A stretch of DNA of 64,000 nucleotides from QWHO01 sp039809865 (GCA_039809865.1 JBDHVW010000002.1:124001-188000); one strand, 5' to 3'. Counted from the stretch's first letter, positions 53,021-61,638 are shown. Notes: generated from the letters alone by a model not told the origin. A program made the numbers and translations.

Positions 53021-53388
53021 TGCCTTCGAGCCTCGCTTTTCGCTGGTGCGTCGCCCTCCTGTTGGCGGCCTTCTATTACTGCTGGGGCGCGCTCGAGTTC
53101 AGCAGGTCCGACAGCTTTTGGGAGCGCGGGTCCAGGGTCGCGGGCCTGCCTGGCCGGTCGAAGCCGGAGTTGTTGAGGAACTGGGGTGCTCCGGACGCGA
53201 TCTTCTTCGAGCGGGAGGACATCTTTCCCGAGTTTTCGTTTCTACTCCACGGTCGCTGGGTTTCACCGTCTGCGCTTCCGGAGGTGCCGTTTGAGGTATA
53301 TGGCTATCGCGAAGGCAGCCTGGGTGCGGTGGTCGTCTATCTCGACCGAGATGGGAAAGTCACGAGGCTCTTCCGGGGCGGTACGTGA
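53017..53388 (+). CDS. Small membrane protein, paralogue 3 of 3
   Basis: ATG at 53017 overlaps the previous stop. The 123-residue product has an N-terminal helix (WCVALLLAAFYYCWGALEF), ELLRNWGAPDAIFFEREDIF and ends AVVVYLDRDGKVTRLFRGGT. The last 12 codons together with the stop are repeated 300 bp downstream behind the 63-bp repeat array. It is the last intact member of the family in this window. Confidence 0.7.
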   Translation: MMPSSLAFRWCVALLLAAFYYCWGALEFSRSDSFWERGSRVAGLPGRSKPELLRNWGAPDAIFFEREDIFPEFSFLLHGRWVSPSALPEVPFEVYGYREGSLGAVVVYLDRDGKVTRLFRGGT

Positions 53389-53393
53389 GCTCA
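53358..53393 (+). repeat. Left copy of direct repeat flanking the 63-bp array
   Basis: AGTCACGAGGCTCTTCC, a variable 7-8 bp stretch and ACGTGAGCTCA form a 36-bp block at the end of paralogue 3. A 35-bp copy is at 53657-53691. Confidence 0.75.
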
Positions 53394-53396
53394 ACG

Positions 53397-53630
53397 GTTG
53401 CCGGGGCAAGTCGCCCTGGCACGCCGGCTCTCCCGCTCTCGGGCGCTTTTGCCGGAGCGAGTCGCCCTGGCCTGCCGGCACGACTCGGACGGCATTCCCG
53501 CCCGCGCGCTTTTGCCGGAGCAAGTCGCCCTGGCATGCCGGCACGACTCGGCCGGCATTTCCGCCTGCGCGCTTTTGCCGGAGCAAGTCGCCCTGGCATG
53601 CCGGCACGACTCGGACGGCACCGCTCGAGC
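53397..53630 (+). repeat. 63-bp tandem repeat array, about 3.5 copies
   Basis: Units begin at 53443, 53506 and 53569 with a partial unit from about 53397. Each has GCGCTTTTGCCGGAGC, AGTCGCCCTGGC and a short inverted repeat TGCCGGC-N8-GCCGGCA. The period is 21 codons, so all frames stay open across it. Variation between units is limited to a few bases. No spacer sequences are present. Confidence 0.85.
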
Positions 53631-53656
53631 TCTTCTGGAAGTGGCGTCGCTATCCC

Positions 53657-53691
53657 AGTCACGAGGCTCTTCCAAGCGGGACGTGAGCTCA
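53657..53691 (+). repeat. Right copy of the flanking direct repeat
   Basis: Shares AGTCACGAGGCTCTTCC and ACGTGAGCTCA with 53358-53393, differing only in the centre. It abuts the end of the Qng1-like gene. Confidence 0.75.
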
Positions 53692-54633
53692 GTAGAAAAT
53701 CGTGCGGGTGCGGTGGTAGGGTTGCTCGCCCGGCACGGGCTGCTGGCCTTCGTTCCAGAGGAACCAGTCGATCTCGTAAGCTTTCAGACCGGTGGCCTGG
53801 CGCAACTCTTCTACCGCCCAGATCATCCCGGCCCGAATCTCGACCTCCATGCCGGAGCCGGCCGGGATGTGCGTCTTCGTGTCCACCAGCGCGGACAGCT
53901 CTGGCGAGTAGACCAGCACGCCCAGGGTGCGCAGGATCTGGGGGATCTTGTAGTCGGCGAAAGCGGTCAGGTTCTCCAGCCCGCTCAGGGCACCGGGGCC
54001 CTGGCCGTGAAACGTCCCGAACAGGTCCACCACCAGGATCTGGGCGCGCTTGAGCAGACGGACGGCCTTCCCGTCGTATTCCGCCACGTCCCGGAACGAG
54101 CTCAACTCTTGCTCGACGAGGCTGACAAAAGCCTCCGCCGAGCCCTTCGCGGCCAGCGCCATCTTCTCGAAGCGCCCGTCCCAGCGCGCGGACAGCACCG
54201 TCCCCACCTCGCGCGCGTTGGCCACCCGATCGGCCATCATCGGGATCTCGCCCTGCGCCCCCCGCAGCACGGATGCCATCTGCTCAGGGGTGATCTGCGC
54301 CAGCCAGCTCGCGTCCAGCACGGGAATCCCCATTTCGACCGCCCGGCGCAAAGCGATCGAGAGCGCTTTGTAACCGTTGTAGCGCTGGCCCCGATACTCC
54401 ACCTCCCAGCGCACCTCGCCCGGGTCGGCCCAGAAGCAGAAGTTCAGGGCGTCCAGCAGCAAGACGTAGTTGGCGTCCTCGTAGTGGATGGCGGCGTCCC
54501 ACGGCGGGACGGTCATCCCCCCGTTGTTCCAACGCTCGGCCAGCTCTCCGAGCGCTGTGCGATCGATACGCACGTGCCGCGCGGCGTCGACGACGGGTCG
54601 GGTGGTTTCCAGAACTCCCAGGCTCACGACCAT
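53689..54633 (-). CDS. Queuosine salvage N-glycosylase family protein (Qng1/DUF2419-like)
   Basis: From ATG at 54633 the product has 314 residues (GTG at 54678 would add 15). The core ALNFCFWADPGEVRWEVEY and YRGQRYNGYKALSIALRRAV matches DUF2419, the queuosine-nucleotide N-glycosylase family. Asp in the LLLDALNFCFW segment and conserved Trp/Tyr fit the active site of such enzymes. It would release queuine from queuosine phosphate so that the base can be reused in tRNA. No tgt or queuosine transporter adjoins. The bacterial occurrence suggests reliance on scavenged queuosine. Confidence 0.8.
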   Translation of the reverse strand: MVVSLGVLETTRPVVDAARHVRIDRTALGELAERWNNGGMTVPPWDAAIHYEDANYVLLLDALNFCFWADPGEVRWEVEYRGQRYNGYKALSIALRRAVEMGIPVLDASWLAQITPEQMASVLRGAQGEIPMMADRVANAREVGTVLSARWDGRFEKMALAAKGSAEAFVSLVEQELSSFRDVAEYDGKAVRLLKRAQILVVDLFGTFHGQGPGALSGLENLTAFADYKIPQILRTLGVLVYSPELSALVDTKTHIPAGSGMEVEIRAGMIWAVEELRQATGLKAYEIDWFLWNEGQQPVPGEQPYHRTRTIFY

Positions 54634-54807
54634 GTTGGTCGTTGCCCCCCTCACGATCTCCTGCGCCGCCCGCGTCACGCAAGAGGGGCGAACAAGATCG
54701 CACGACTCGCGTAACGCGCCCGGAAGCCCCGGCGTGAAGGGCAGTGCCAGCGCGCTGACGCGAATGTCCCTCCCGTGGCCCGAACCTCATGTCCGCGCCG
54801 CCATGTA

Positions 54808-54872
54808 TTCTCCCACCAGCCCCGCGCCGCGACGCCACAGCGTTCTCCCACCAGCCCCAAGCGCCGCGACGC
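54808..54872 (+). repeat. Imperfect direct repeat, two copies, 35-bp period
   Basis: TTCTCCCACCAGCCCC then GCGCCGCGACGC occurs at 54808-54835 and, with two extra A, at 54843-54872. It lies in the 323-bp gap between the divergent Qng1 and STAND genes; no promoter was found there. Confidence 0.6.
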
Positions 54873-54956
54873 TCCAGCCCGAGCAAGCCACGCCCTCCTG
54901 ACAATGCCACTCCGCGGAAGGGCGCCCCAACACCCGGGCCGAAAGGGCGGGGCACT

Positions 54957-57900
54957 ATGCCTGTCAAGAAGTCCGCCCGCCCCAAGAACGCTCCGCAGAA
55001 AGAGGCGGGGCGGAACTGGCTGTTCGAAAAAGTCGAGCGCTGGATGCAAGAGGACGGGAGCTGGGCGGCGGTGCTCGTGGGTCCCCCGGGCGTGGGCAAA
55101 TCGGAGTTCCTGCGCGAGCTGGCCAAACGGCATCCCTACAGCATCCTGGTGGACGTCAGACGGCCTCTCGGCACCCACCGCCAGGAAGGGTTCTGGACCG
55201 CCCTCCTGGCCCAGACCGACCTGGAAGGCAAAAAGCTTCCCATTCAGCCGTTCGAGGCGTCCCGGTGGGCCCAGGAGCACCTGCCCATCGATGGCCAACA
55301 GCCGCGCCTGGTCGTCATCGACTCGCTCGACCGGGCCCACGACCTGCTTGACGGATCCGGGTTCGCGGGGCTCGACCGCCCCATCCCGGGCGTGCGTCTG
55401 GTCATCGCCACGCGCCCCACCCACGATCTGGCCGGACTCGAGCGCTCCGGCGCCAAGATCTTTCAGCTCCGACAGGAAGACGCCGACAACCAGCTCGACC
55501 TCGAAGGCTATCTGTCCGAGCGCCTGCGCCAGATGAACCGCAGCCAGACCGCCCTGCCGCGCCTCCTGAGACTGTCCGGAGGCAACTTCCTGGTCGGCCG
55601 GCTCGTGGCCGACGCGTTCTCCGAGCACCTGCTCGACCATCAGGACCTCAAGCGCGACGCCTCTTTCGACCTGCCGGCCCTGGACCGCGCCCTCACCAGC
55701 CTGTGGGAGGAGGTCGTTCACCAGGCCGACGCCCCCGCCGAGGAACTGGCCCGTGTGGCCTGCTGTCTGTGCGAGTCAGGTGAGCCCCTCACAGCCAATA
55801 GCCTGGCTGACTTCCTGGGCCTGTCCGCCAGCCACGTCCACCGCATCGTGAAAGACCTGCATCCGCTGCTCAAAGAGCATCCCGACGGGCGTTTGGAGCT
55901 CTTTCACCCGGCTCTCTGCCACTTGCTGGCGCGACTGTTCCAGCGCGACCTGGTCAGTATCCACCGGGGGGTGGTGGCCTACTTCCGGGAAGCGTTTCCC
56001 AGCTGGGAAGAGATGACCGACCCTTACGGTTGGCGTTTCCTGGGCCACCATTGCGATCGCCTCGCCCGCACGGCCCGAAGAATCGACTTCTCGGTGCTGC
56101 ACTGGCTGGGCGAGGGTCCCTACTTGCGCGCCAAGCTCAAGCACACCCGCAGTCTCGAAGCCGTGCTCGACGATCTACACCGCTGCCTGCGCGCCGCGCT
56201 GGAAGAGGTGGACCTGCCGCGCATCATCAACTACGGGCTGCAGATCCCCCGTCTCACCAGCGAGGAAGCGGCCCCCGGATTGCACGAGATGGCCGACCTG
56301 GGCGAGCTGGAGCTGGCCCACGAGCGCGCCAGCCTGCTGCGCGACGAGCGCGTGCGCATGTTTGGCTACCTGCTGCTGGCCTGGCAATCGTGGCACGAGG
56401 GTAAGCCGGAGCTGGTGGAGAGCTTCTTGAGCGAAGCCCGCGTCGTGCCTCGCCCACGCCTGTGGGAGGACGACCTCCCGCTGCTGCTCACCCTGGTCGC
56501 CGACCTCGCCAGCCACGACCGCGTCGCCGCTTTCAGCCTGCTCGACCGCGAGGAGGAGCCGCTGAAAGCCGTCAGCTACGCTCTGCGCCTGGGACAGAAC
56601 CAGCGCCTTTCCGAGGAGCTCCGCCTGGCGGCCCTGGAGCAGGGCTGGGTCTGGTCGAGCCGCGTCGAGGACGCCGAGGACCGCGAGTCCGCCCGCCGCA
56701 GCCTGGCCCACGAGAAGGCCCGCGTGGGGGGCAATGGCACCGCGACCCGCCTGACGGGTCGAGACCTGGCTCCGCTCGAGGAGCTGCTGGTCGACTTCAC
56801 CGAGGATCACTTCCACAAAGCCGTGGAGCTGATCGGCTCGCTGCGCTGGGAGCAGCGCAAGGTCATCGCACTGGGCGCCGTGGCCACCGGTCTGGCGCGC
56901 CAGGTCCAGCAGGGCGCCACCTGGCCGAAGGACGCCTACCTGCAGCTCACCCAGCTCGTCGTGCAGCTCGTGTCACCCGACGAGCGCAGCAAAGCGTTGA
57001 TGCGCCTGATCCAGAGCGTGGGCGAGGCGGCTCGCCGGCCCTTCAGCCTGGAGCTGACCGAGCGCTTCGCGGCCGTGGCCGAGACCCTGGAAGACCTGCA
57101 CCTGCGCAGCCGCGCGTTCGCCGTGCTGGGCAACTGTCTGCACCGGCTGCGCGACTTCCGCACCTCCAACCTGCGCTTCTCCGAGAGCGCGCGCCTATCG
57201 TTCCTGGTCGAGGACAAGGAGCAGCGCGCCCAGGCGCTGGTCTTCGTGGCTGGCTGCGTGGCCGAGACGGGCGATCACAACCGGGCGCGCGATCTCGCGT
57301 TTCACTCGCTGCAGGCGTTCTGCGAGCCGCCCGCGGAGCGGGTCGATCAGGACACGCGCATCTCGCTGGCGGTGGGGCTGGTCTCGCACGGCGGCCAAGA
57401 GTATTCCACCAGCATGATGAACGTGGCCGCTCAGACGGCCAACGAGGAAGTCGAGCTGGGACGGCGCGCCGTGGCCCTGGTGGCCGTTTCGCGCGGGATG
57501 TACCGCCTGGGCGAGATCGAGTGGGCGCGCAAACTCTTCGAGCAGGCCCTGGGCTCGGCCCGCGGGGTGGCCCCGGGGGCGGCGCAGGCGGTGGTGCTGG
57601 CCGACCTGGCCACCCACTGCGTCGAGACCGGCGACCTGCCCCGCGCCGAGAAGGTCCTGCAAGAGGCCCTGGAGACGCTCCAGAAGGAGCAGCGTCCCGG
57701 GCACAAAGCGGAGGGACACCTGGGCGCCAGCCGCGCGATGCGGAACATCGGCAACGAGTCCGGGGAGCGCTTCCAGATGGAGCAGGCTTACGCGTGCCTG
57801 GATCAGCTCGCGCCCGAGGAGCTGGCGCTGGCCCCGGCGCTGCAGCAGGTCACCGAGCTGCGGGGGACGCGCTCTCGCGGCCTGATGGACCGCGCCATGA

Positions 57901-58385
57901 AGGCCATCGGCAAGGTCGAGGGCCCCATGCGCGACGAGACGATCCTGGCGCTGCTGCGCGCGCAGCTCAATCTGGGCGAGCGTGAGGCGGCCGACGAGCT
58001 GCTGGCGCAGGTGCGCCACTCGGACGCGCGTTGCCGGGCTCTGACCGATATGGCGCGGGCACTGATCCGCGAGGAGCCGGGCGACGCGGTCGATTACCTG
58101 CGCCGCATCGAGCTCACCCGCGAGCGCATGCAGGCCGTGCGCCAGTGCGTGGTGGAGCTGTCCACCGAGGTGCGTCCCTCGCGCCAGCACTCCGCCCGCC
58201 AGACCCTGGTGGAGCTGACGCTGCTCTCGGTAGATGACGAATATACGGCCGACCTGGTGTTGAGCCGCTGGACCTACTACGCTCCCAACATGCTGACCAT
58301 TCTGGAGACGATGCGGAAGATGGGCTGGTCGCTCGACGAGCCGGCTCAGGCGGGGACGGGGAACATCCAGCTGCGCGGGCGCTAA
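54957..58385 (+). CDS. STAND-like P-loop NTPase with long TPR/helical-repeat C-terminus
   Basis: ATG at 54957 (GGGCGGGG seven bases upstream) starts a 1142-residue protein. Residues 1-30 are basic (PVKKSARPKNAPQKEAGRNW) and too short for an effector. Residues 35-350 are the NTPase: Walker A VLVGPPGVGKSEFL (Lys48), Walker B LVVIDSLDRAHDLL (Asp122), IATRPTHDLAGL and a winged-helix region (LADFLGLSASHVHRIVKDLHP). The remaining 750 residues are helical, TPR-like repeats (AVLGNCLHRLRDFRTSNLRF, GSARGVAPGAAQAVVLADLA, LPRAEKVLQEALETLQ). STAND proteins sense a trigger with their repeats and oligomerise. The TAATG overlap couples it to the esterase gene, which may be its output. Confidence 0.8.
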   Translation: MPVKKSARPKNAPQKEAGRNWLFEKVERWMQEDGSWAAVLVGPPGVGKSEFLRELAKRHPYSILVDVRRPLGTHRQEGFWTALLAQTDLEGKKLPIQPFEASRWAQEHLPIDGQQPRLVVIDSLDRAHDLLDGSGFAGLDRPIPGVRLVIATRPTHDLAGLERSGAKIFQLRQEDADNQLDLEGYLSERLRQMNRSQTALPRLLRLSGGNFLVGRLVADAFSEHLLDHQDLKRDASFDLPALDRALTSLWEEVVHQADAPAEELARVACCLCESGEPLTANSLADFLGLSASHVHRIVKDLHPLLKEHPDGRLELFHPALCHLLARLFQRDLVSIHRGVVAYFREAFPSWEEMTDPYGWRFLGHHCDRLARTARRIDFSVLHWLGEGPYLRAKLKHTRSLEAVLDDLHRCLRAALEEVDLPRIINYGLQIPRLTSEEAAPGLHEMADLGELELAHERASLLRDERVRMFGYLLLAWQSWHEGKPELVESFLSEARVVPRPRLWEDDLPLLLTLVADLASHDRVAAFSLLDREEEPLKAVSYALRLGQNQRLSEELRLAALEQGWVWSSRVEDAEDRESARRSLAHEKARVGGNGTATRLTGRDLAPLEELLVDFTEDHFHKAVELIGSLRWEQRKVIALGAVATGLARQVQQGATWPKDAYLQLTQLVVQLVSPDERSKALMRLIQSVGEAARRPFSLELTERFAAVAETLEDLHLRSRAFAVLGNCLHRLRDFRTSNLRFSESARLSFLVEDKEQRAQALVFVAGCVAETGDHNRARDLAFHSLQAFCEPPAERVDQDTRISLAVGLVSHGGQEYSTSMMNVAAQTANEEVELGRRAVALVAVSRGMYRLGEIEWARKLFEQALGSARGVAPGAAQAVVLADLATHCVETGDLPRAEKVLQEALETLQKEQRPGHKAEGHLGASRAMRNIGNESGERFQMEQAYACLDQLAPEELALAPALQQVTELRGTRSRGLMDRAMKAIGKVEGPMRDETILALLRAQLNLGEREAADELLAQVRHSDARCRALTDMARALIREEPGDAVDYLRRIELTRERMQAVRQCVVELSTEVRPSRQHSARQTLVELTLLSVDDEYTADLVLSRWTYYAPNMLTILETMRKMGWSLDEPAQAGTGNIQLRGR

Positions 58386-59098
58386 TGCAGAGGCTTTATC
58401 GCAAGATCACCAGCCCACTGCTCGAGCGCGAGATGGAGACCGTCATTCTGGGCCACGGGGGAGCTCCGGTGCTGGTCTTTCCCACCTCCAATGGCCGCCC
58501 CTGGCAGTGGGAAGACTTTGGCATGGTGGAGACCGTGCGCGAGTATCTCGAGAACGGTTGGGTGCAGTTCTTCTGCCTCGACTCGGTCGACAAAGAGGCG
58601 CTCTACAACCACGAGGCCGACCCCGAGGAGCGGATCGCCCGGCACGATCAGTTCGACAAGTATCTTGTGCAGGAATATCTCCCGTTCCTGCGCCGTTTCA
58701 ACGAGGTGGATTACCTGATCTGCGCGGGCGCCTCGTTTGGCGCCTACCACGCCATGAACTTCACCCTGCGTCATCCCGAGCTGGTGAATCGCGTCATCGC
58801 CATGGGCGGCGATTACTGCATCCGCAAGTATCTCGACGACTACGACGGCCTGGACGCCTACTACCACTGCCCCACGGACTACCTGCCCAACCTCCAGGAC
58901 CCCTACTACCTGGATCTCTACCGCCACAAGCTGGACATCGTCCTGGCCAGCTCCGATTGGGATTTCTGCCTGGGCCCAACCCTGCGGCTCTCCGACAGCT
59001 TTCACAAGCTGGGCATCGAGCACGAGCTGGATATCCTGGAGGGCCACATCCTGCACGACTGGCCCGCCTGGCGCTTCATGCTGCGCAGGTATCTGTAG
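58385..59098 (+). CDS. Alpha/beta-hydrolase esterase, COG4947-like
   Basis: The 237-residue protein starts one base inside the upstream stop (TAATG). Serine nucleophile Ser117 is in CAGASFGAYHAMN, with His224 in LHDWPAWRFML and an Asp in LASSDWDFCL. The segments ETVILGHGGAPVLVFPTSNG, NPYY-like LPNLQDPYYLDLYRHKLD and DYLPNLQDP are typical of the uncharacterised COG4947 esterase group. It has no signal peptide, so it acts in the cytoplasm on an ester or thioester. Coupling to a STAND NTPase suggests regulated activation, which is inference. Confidence 0.85.
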   Translation: MQRLYRKITSPLLEREMETVILGHGGAPVLVFPTSNGRPWQWEDFGMVETVREYLENGWVQFFCLDSVDKEALYNHEADPEERIARHDQFDKYLVQEYLPFLRRFNEVDYLICAGASFGAYHAMNFTLRHPELVNRVIAMGGDYCIRKYLDDYDGLDAYYHCPTDYLPNLQDPYYLDLYRHKLDIVLASSDWDFCLGPTLRLSDSFHKLGIEHELDILEGHILHDWPAWRFMLRRYL

Positions 59099-59109
59099 GG
59101 GAACAAATT

Positions 59110-59260
59110 TTCGTTTCCCGGGGAAACGAACGTCTGGTCGATTCGTCGGGCAGTCGCTCTGTTTCCAGCCTGGAAACTCGGGATCAGCCCCCCGGCCCGA
59201 AGGTCTGGTCGCTTCCCGCAGGAAGATTCCGAACACTTGCACGTTTCCCGGGGAAACGAA
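59110..59260. repeat. Cluster of odd-centred palindromes (GTTTCC...GGAAAC)
   Basis: Identical 19-bp elements CGTTTCCCGGGGAAACGAA occur at 59112-59130 and 59242-59260; each is a palindrome about a single G. Between them lies GTTTCCAGCCTGGAAAC (about 59160-59176) and a CTTCC-GGAAG pair. The gap from 59099 to 59275 is otherwise non-coding. The palindromes have a one-base centre, so they are more likely protein-binding sites than hairpin terminators. Confidence 0.7.
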
Positions 59261-59275
59261 ACTTCGTTCGTAAGC

Positions 59276-60958
59276 TTAGCTGGAGCTCTTGCTTTTCGTG
59301 GAGCTGGTGCTCTTCGTGGTCGTCTTGGTGGAGCTGCCCCCGCCGCTCGAGGTCGAGGAGCCGCCGCCCGAGCTGGAATGGCTCGAGCTGGGAGCGCTGA
59401 CCGGCTTCGGCCTGGAGACCGAGCCGCCGCCGCTGGAGGCAGGTGCAGTGCTCGAAGGCGTGGTGGAGGAGCGCGTCGTGGCCGAGGACCCCGGAGCTCC
59501 GCCCGCCTTCGAGGTGAAGTCGTCGATGCCATCATTGGCGCGACGTCCCCAGCCGCGGGTGCTCCCGGCGCCCGGCCGCGGGTTGACGTCGGTCAGCACC
59601 ATGGCCCGATCCACGTCGCCCGTCACGCCCTGATTGTTGGTGATGCGGCCGTTGTAAGGGGTGGCCTGGCCGTAGCGGTCATACACCATCGAGCCGTCAC
59701 GGCGTCGGGCGATCAGGGCCGTGTGGTTGGCGGTCTGACGGTCGTCGGAACGAGAACCGGGAACGTTGTCATAGCCGATGGCCGACTGATACTGATGTCC
59801 GTCCGGACCCTGCAGCGTGCGCGGATCGACCTGCTGGGTGCCCACGCCGTAGTAACGCGCGATGTTTTCGGGGAAGTTGTTGCCGTTCAAGCGCGCCAGA
59901 GCCTGCTGGTAGTTCATCGTGCCGTTGCTCTCGGCCGCCATACGGGCCGCCGCGGCCGCCTGGTACATTACCGCATTGTTCATTCCGCGACCCTGACCCT
60001 GGAAGTCGGAGCCTTCGCGCGCCTGGCGGATCTGATCGCGGGTCAGCGCCACCTGGTAGTCGTCACGCATCGTCACATTCACGCCGCCATCCTCGCCCCG
60101 GCGGATCTGCATGGCGTCCTGGCCCCACTGGGCGCGCATCTGCTTGATGATGGCGATGGCGGAGCAGTTATTGGGGGTGTTCTGGCCGAACTGCTGGATG
60201 GACTCTTGCGGGGTGGCCGGCGCGGCGTCCGCCACCCGGTCGCCGGGAGCCGTCTGGGCCACCTGGTTCTCGGGTCCGTTAGCCGGAGCGTTCGGATTGG
60301 CTGGCGCGGGCGCAGGGGCGGGCGCGGGCGTCTGGCTGGGCTGCTCGGGAGCCTCGGCCGCCGGAGTCTGGCGCGGGCCGCCGGCGCGGCGCGTCCCTCC
60401 GTCATTACCCGCGTCGCCGGCGCCACCATTATTGCCTGCTCCACCGGTATTTCCCCCACCGTTGTTGCCGCTGCCCTGGGGACCGCCGCCGCCCTGAGGA
60501 CCGCCGCCGCCCTGAGGACCGCCGCCGCCGCCCTGGGGACCGCCGCCACCCTGCTGCTGACCCTGCTCGGGCTGGATCAGACCGGCCTGCTGGGCCATCT
60601 GCAGTGCCTGTTGCACCAGCTGCTCGGTCTGGGGGTTGAGCGTCAGATTGCCCTGCTTGGCCTTGGCATAATCTTGCTGGAGCCGCTGGGCCGCGTTGGC
60701 GTCACCCTGACCCGCCTGGATACCCTGAATGACCTGCGCGGCCTGGCTCTTGAGGATGCCGTCCATCATGCCGCCGCCAAACTGATTGGCGAAGTTCATT
60801 CCCTGGGCCGCCGCCAGCGGATTGACCTGGTCGCCCAGCCCGGGAGAGCCGGTGAAGCCGTCGCCCCGATTTCCCATCGGGGCTCCCATCGCGCCGACGG
60901 GGCTGACCGGGTTGAAACCCTGATTCAGCTGCTGAGGGAAGGAAACGGTACCGACCAT
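59276..60958 (-). CDS. Gln/Gly/Ser-rich protein with papain-like Cys/His domain
   Basis: ATG at 60958 (GGAGGGTG seven bases upstream) gives 560 residues. Residues 1-130 are Gln/Gly/Asn-rich with no signal peptide (FPQQLNQGFNPVSPVGAMGA). Residues 130-250 are Gly/Pro/Ala-rich low-complexity. A globular part (about 255-480) has PNNCSAIAIIKQM (Cys265), NHTALIARRRDGSMVYDRYG (His412), an order like papain or C39/transglutaminase cysteine enzymes. The last 60 residues are Ser/Thr/Lys-rich. This is probably exported by a leaderless route, as are its two upstream neighbours. Confidence 0.65.
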   Translation of the reverse strand: MVGTVSFPQQLNQGFNPVSPVGAMGAPMGNRGDGFTGSPGLGDQVNPLAAAQGMNFANQFGGGMMDGILKSQAAQVIQGIQAGQGDANAAQRLQQDYAKAKQGNLTLNPQTEQLVQQALQMAQQAGLIQPEQGQQQGGGGPQGGGGGPQGGGGPQGGGGPQGSGNNGGGNTGGAGNNGGAGDAGNDGGTRRAGGPRQTPAAEAPEQPSQTPAPAPAPAPANPNAPANGPENQVAQTAPGDRVADAAPATPQESIQQFGQNTPNNCSAIAIIKQMRAQWGQDAMQIRRGEDGGVNVTMRDDYQVALTRDQIRQAREGSDFQGQGRGMNNAVMYQAAAAARMAAESNGTMNYQQALARLNGNNFPENIARYYGVGTQQVDPRTLQGPDGHQYQSAIGYDNVPGSRSDDRQTANHTALIARRRDGSMVYDRYGQATPYNGRITNNQGVTGDVDRAMVLTDVNPRPGAGSTRGWGRRANDGIDDFTSKAGGAPGSSATTRSSTTPSSTAPASSGGGSVSRPKPVSAPSSSHSSSGGGSSTSSGGGSSTKTTTKSTSSTKSKSSS

Positions 60959-61019
60959 GCAGGCACCCTCCGAAATGGAAGTCTCTTGACTCCATCCTAC
61001 TGGTTTGCAGGGTCCGAGT

Positions 61020-61087
61020 GTTAAGGGTTTGCGACCATCATGTTGCCATTGTGAACCGGGTGTTAACTGGCTGTCGCAACTGTTAAC
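61020..61087. promoter_or_regulatory. Three helically phased GTTAA boxes
   Basis: GTTAAG at 61020 and GTTAAC at 61062 and 61082 are 42 and 20 bp apart, about four and two helical turns. They lie between the 61089 and 60958 genes (both on the minus strand) and could bind a regulator on one face of the DNA. Confidence 0.4.
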
Positions 61088-61088
61088 A

Positions 61089-61637
61089 TTAGCCCACCAG
61101 GTCGAGTTTGCTGGGCTCCGTCGCGCCCTGCTGGAAGATCTGCATCAGGCTGGAGCGGTCGCCGCCCACGGGGCCGCTGGACAACTGCTCCATCATCACC
61201 GAACGATTGGGCAGTGCGACCACATTGCCGTTCTTGGGGATGCCCAGGTCCAGGCTGCGTCCGTCGTCCACGGTTCCGGCCGCGGCCGTCTCGCCGCCCT
61301 TCTGGCCTGCGTGCTGCAAAGACTCGGGCGGTTTGCCCGGGCCCAGCGAGGTCTCGACCTTGCCCAGTGGCTCGTTGGGTTCGACCACCTTATCCTTTTC
61401 GACCGTGGGGGTAAAAGTGACGTTCTGGATGTTGTAATTGGCGGCCAGGGAGGCAGCCATAGGATTGGCCTCGTCGTCGTCGCCTGACTGGGCGTCTTCG
61501 GAGAGCGAAGTCCGGTCCCCGTTGGAAGCGGCCTGGGAGGCCTGCGGAGCCGCGGTCGAGGACTGCGCCGGCGACGAGGACTGCGCCCCCCGCGCAGCCC
61601 CGATCGCCTCGATGGCAAAGGGGTCTTTTTTGGCCAC
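61089..61637 (-). CDS. Ala/Ser/Gln-rich small protein, 182 residues
   Basis: GTG at 61637 begins one base after the preceding stop. The product has no signal peptide and reads AKKDPFAIEAIGAARGAQ, then a Ser/Ala/Gln stretch (about 20-65), and a more globular part (NYNIQNVTFTPTVEKDKVV, GNVVALPNRSVMMEQLSSG, LMQIFQQGATEP). The composition resembles secreted substrates of non-Sec systems. Its operon partners are the 112-residue protein upstream and the Cys/His protein downstream. Confidence 0.6.
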   Translation of the reverse strand: MAKKDPFAIEAIGAARGAQSSSPAQSSTAAPQASQAASNGDRTSLSEDAQSGDDDEANPMAASLAANYNIQNVTFTPTVEKDKVVEPNEPLGKVETSLGPGKPPESLQHAGQKGGETAAAGTVDDGRSLDLGIPKNGNVVALPNRSVMMEQLSSGPVGGDRSSLMQIFQQGATEPSKLDLVG

Positions 61638-61638
61638 G

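Noticed and set aside
53397..53630. Possible CRISPR array
   Set aside because: The 63-bp units are contiguous with no unique spacers and no cas genes are nearby.
53385..54053. Open frames across the 63-bp array that could encode repeat proteins
   Set aside because: Several frames on both strands are open because the period is a multiple of three and the unit lacks stops; none has a ribosome site or domain.
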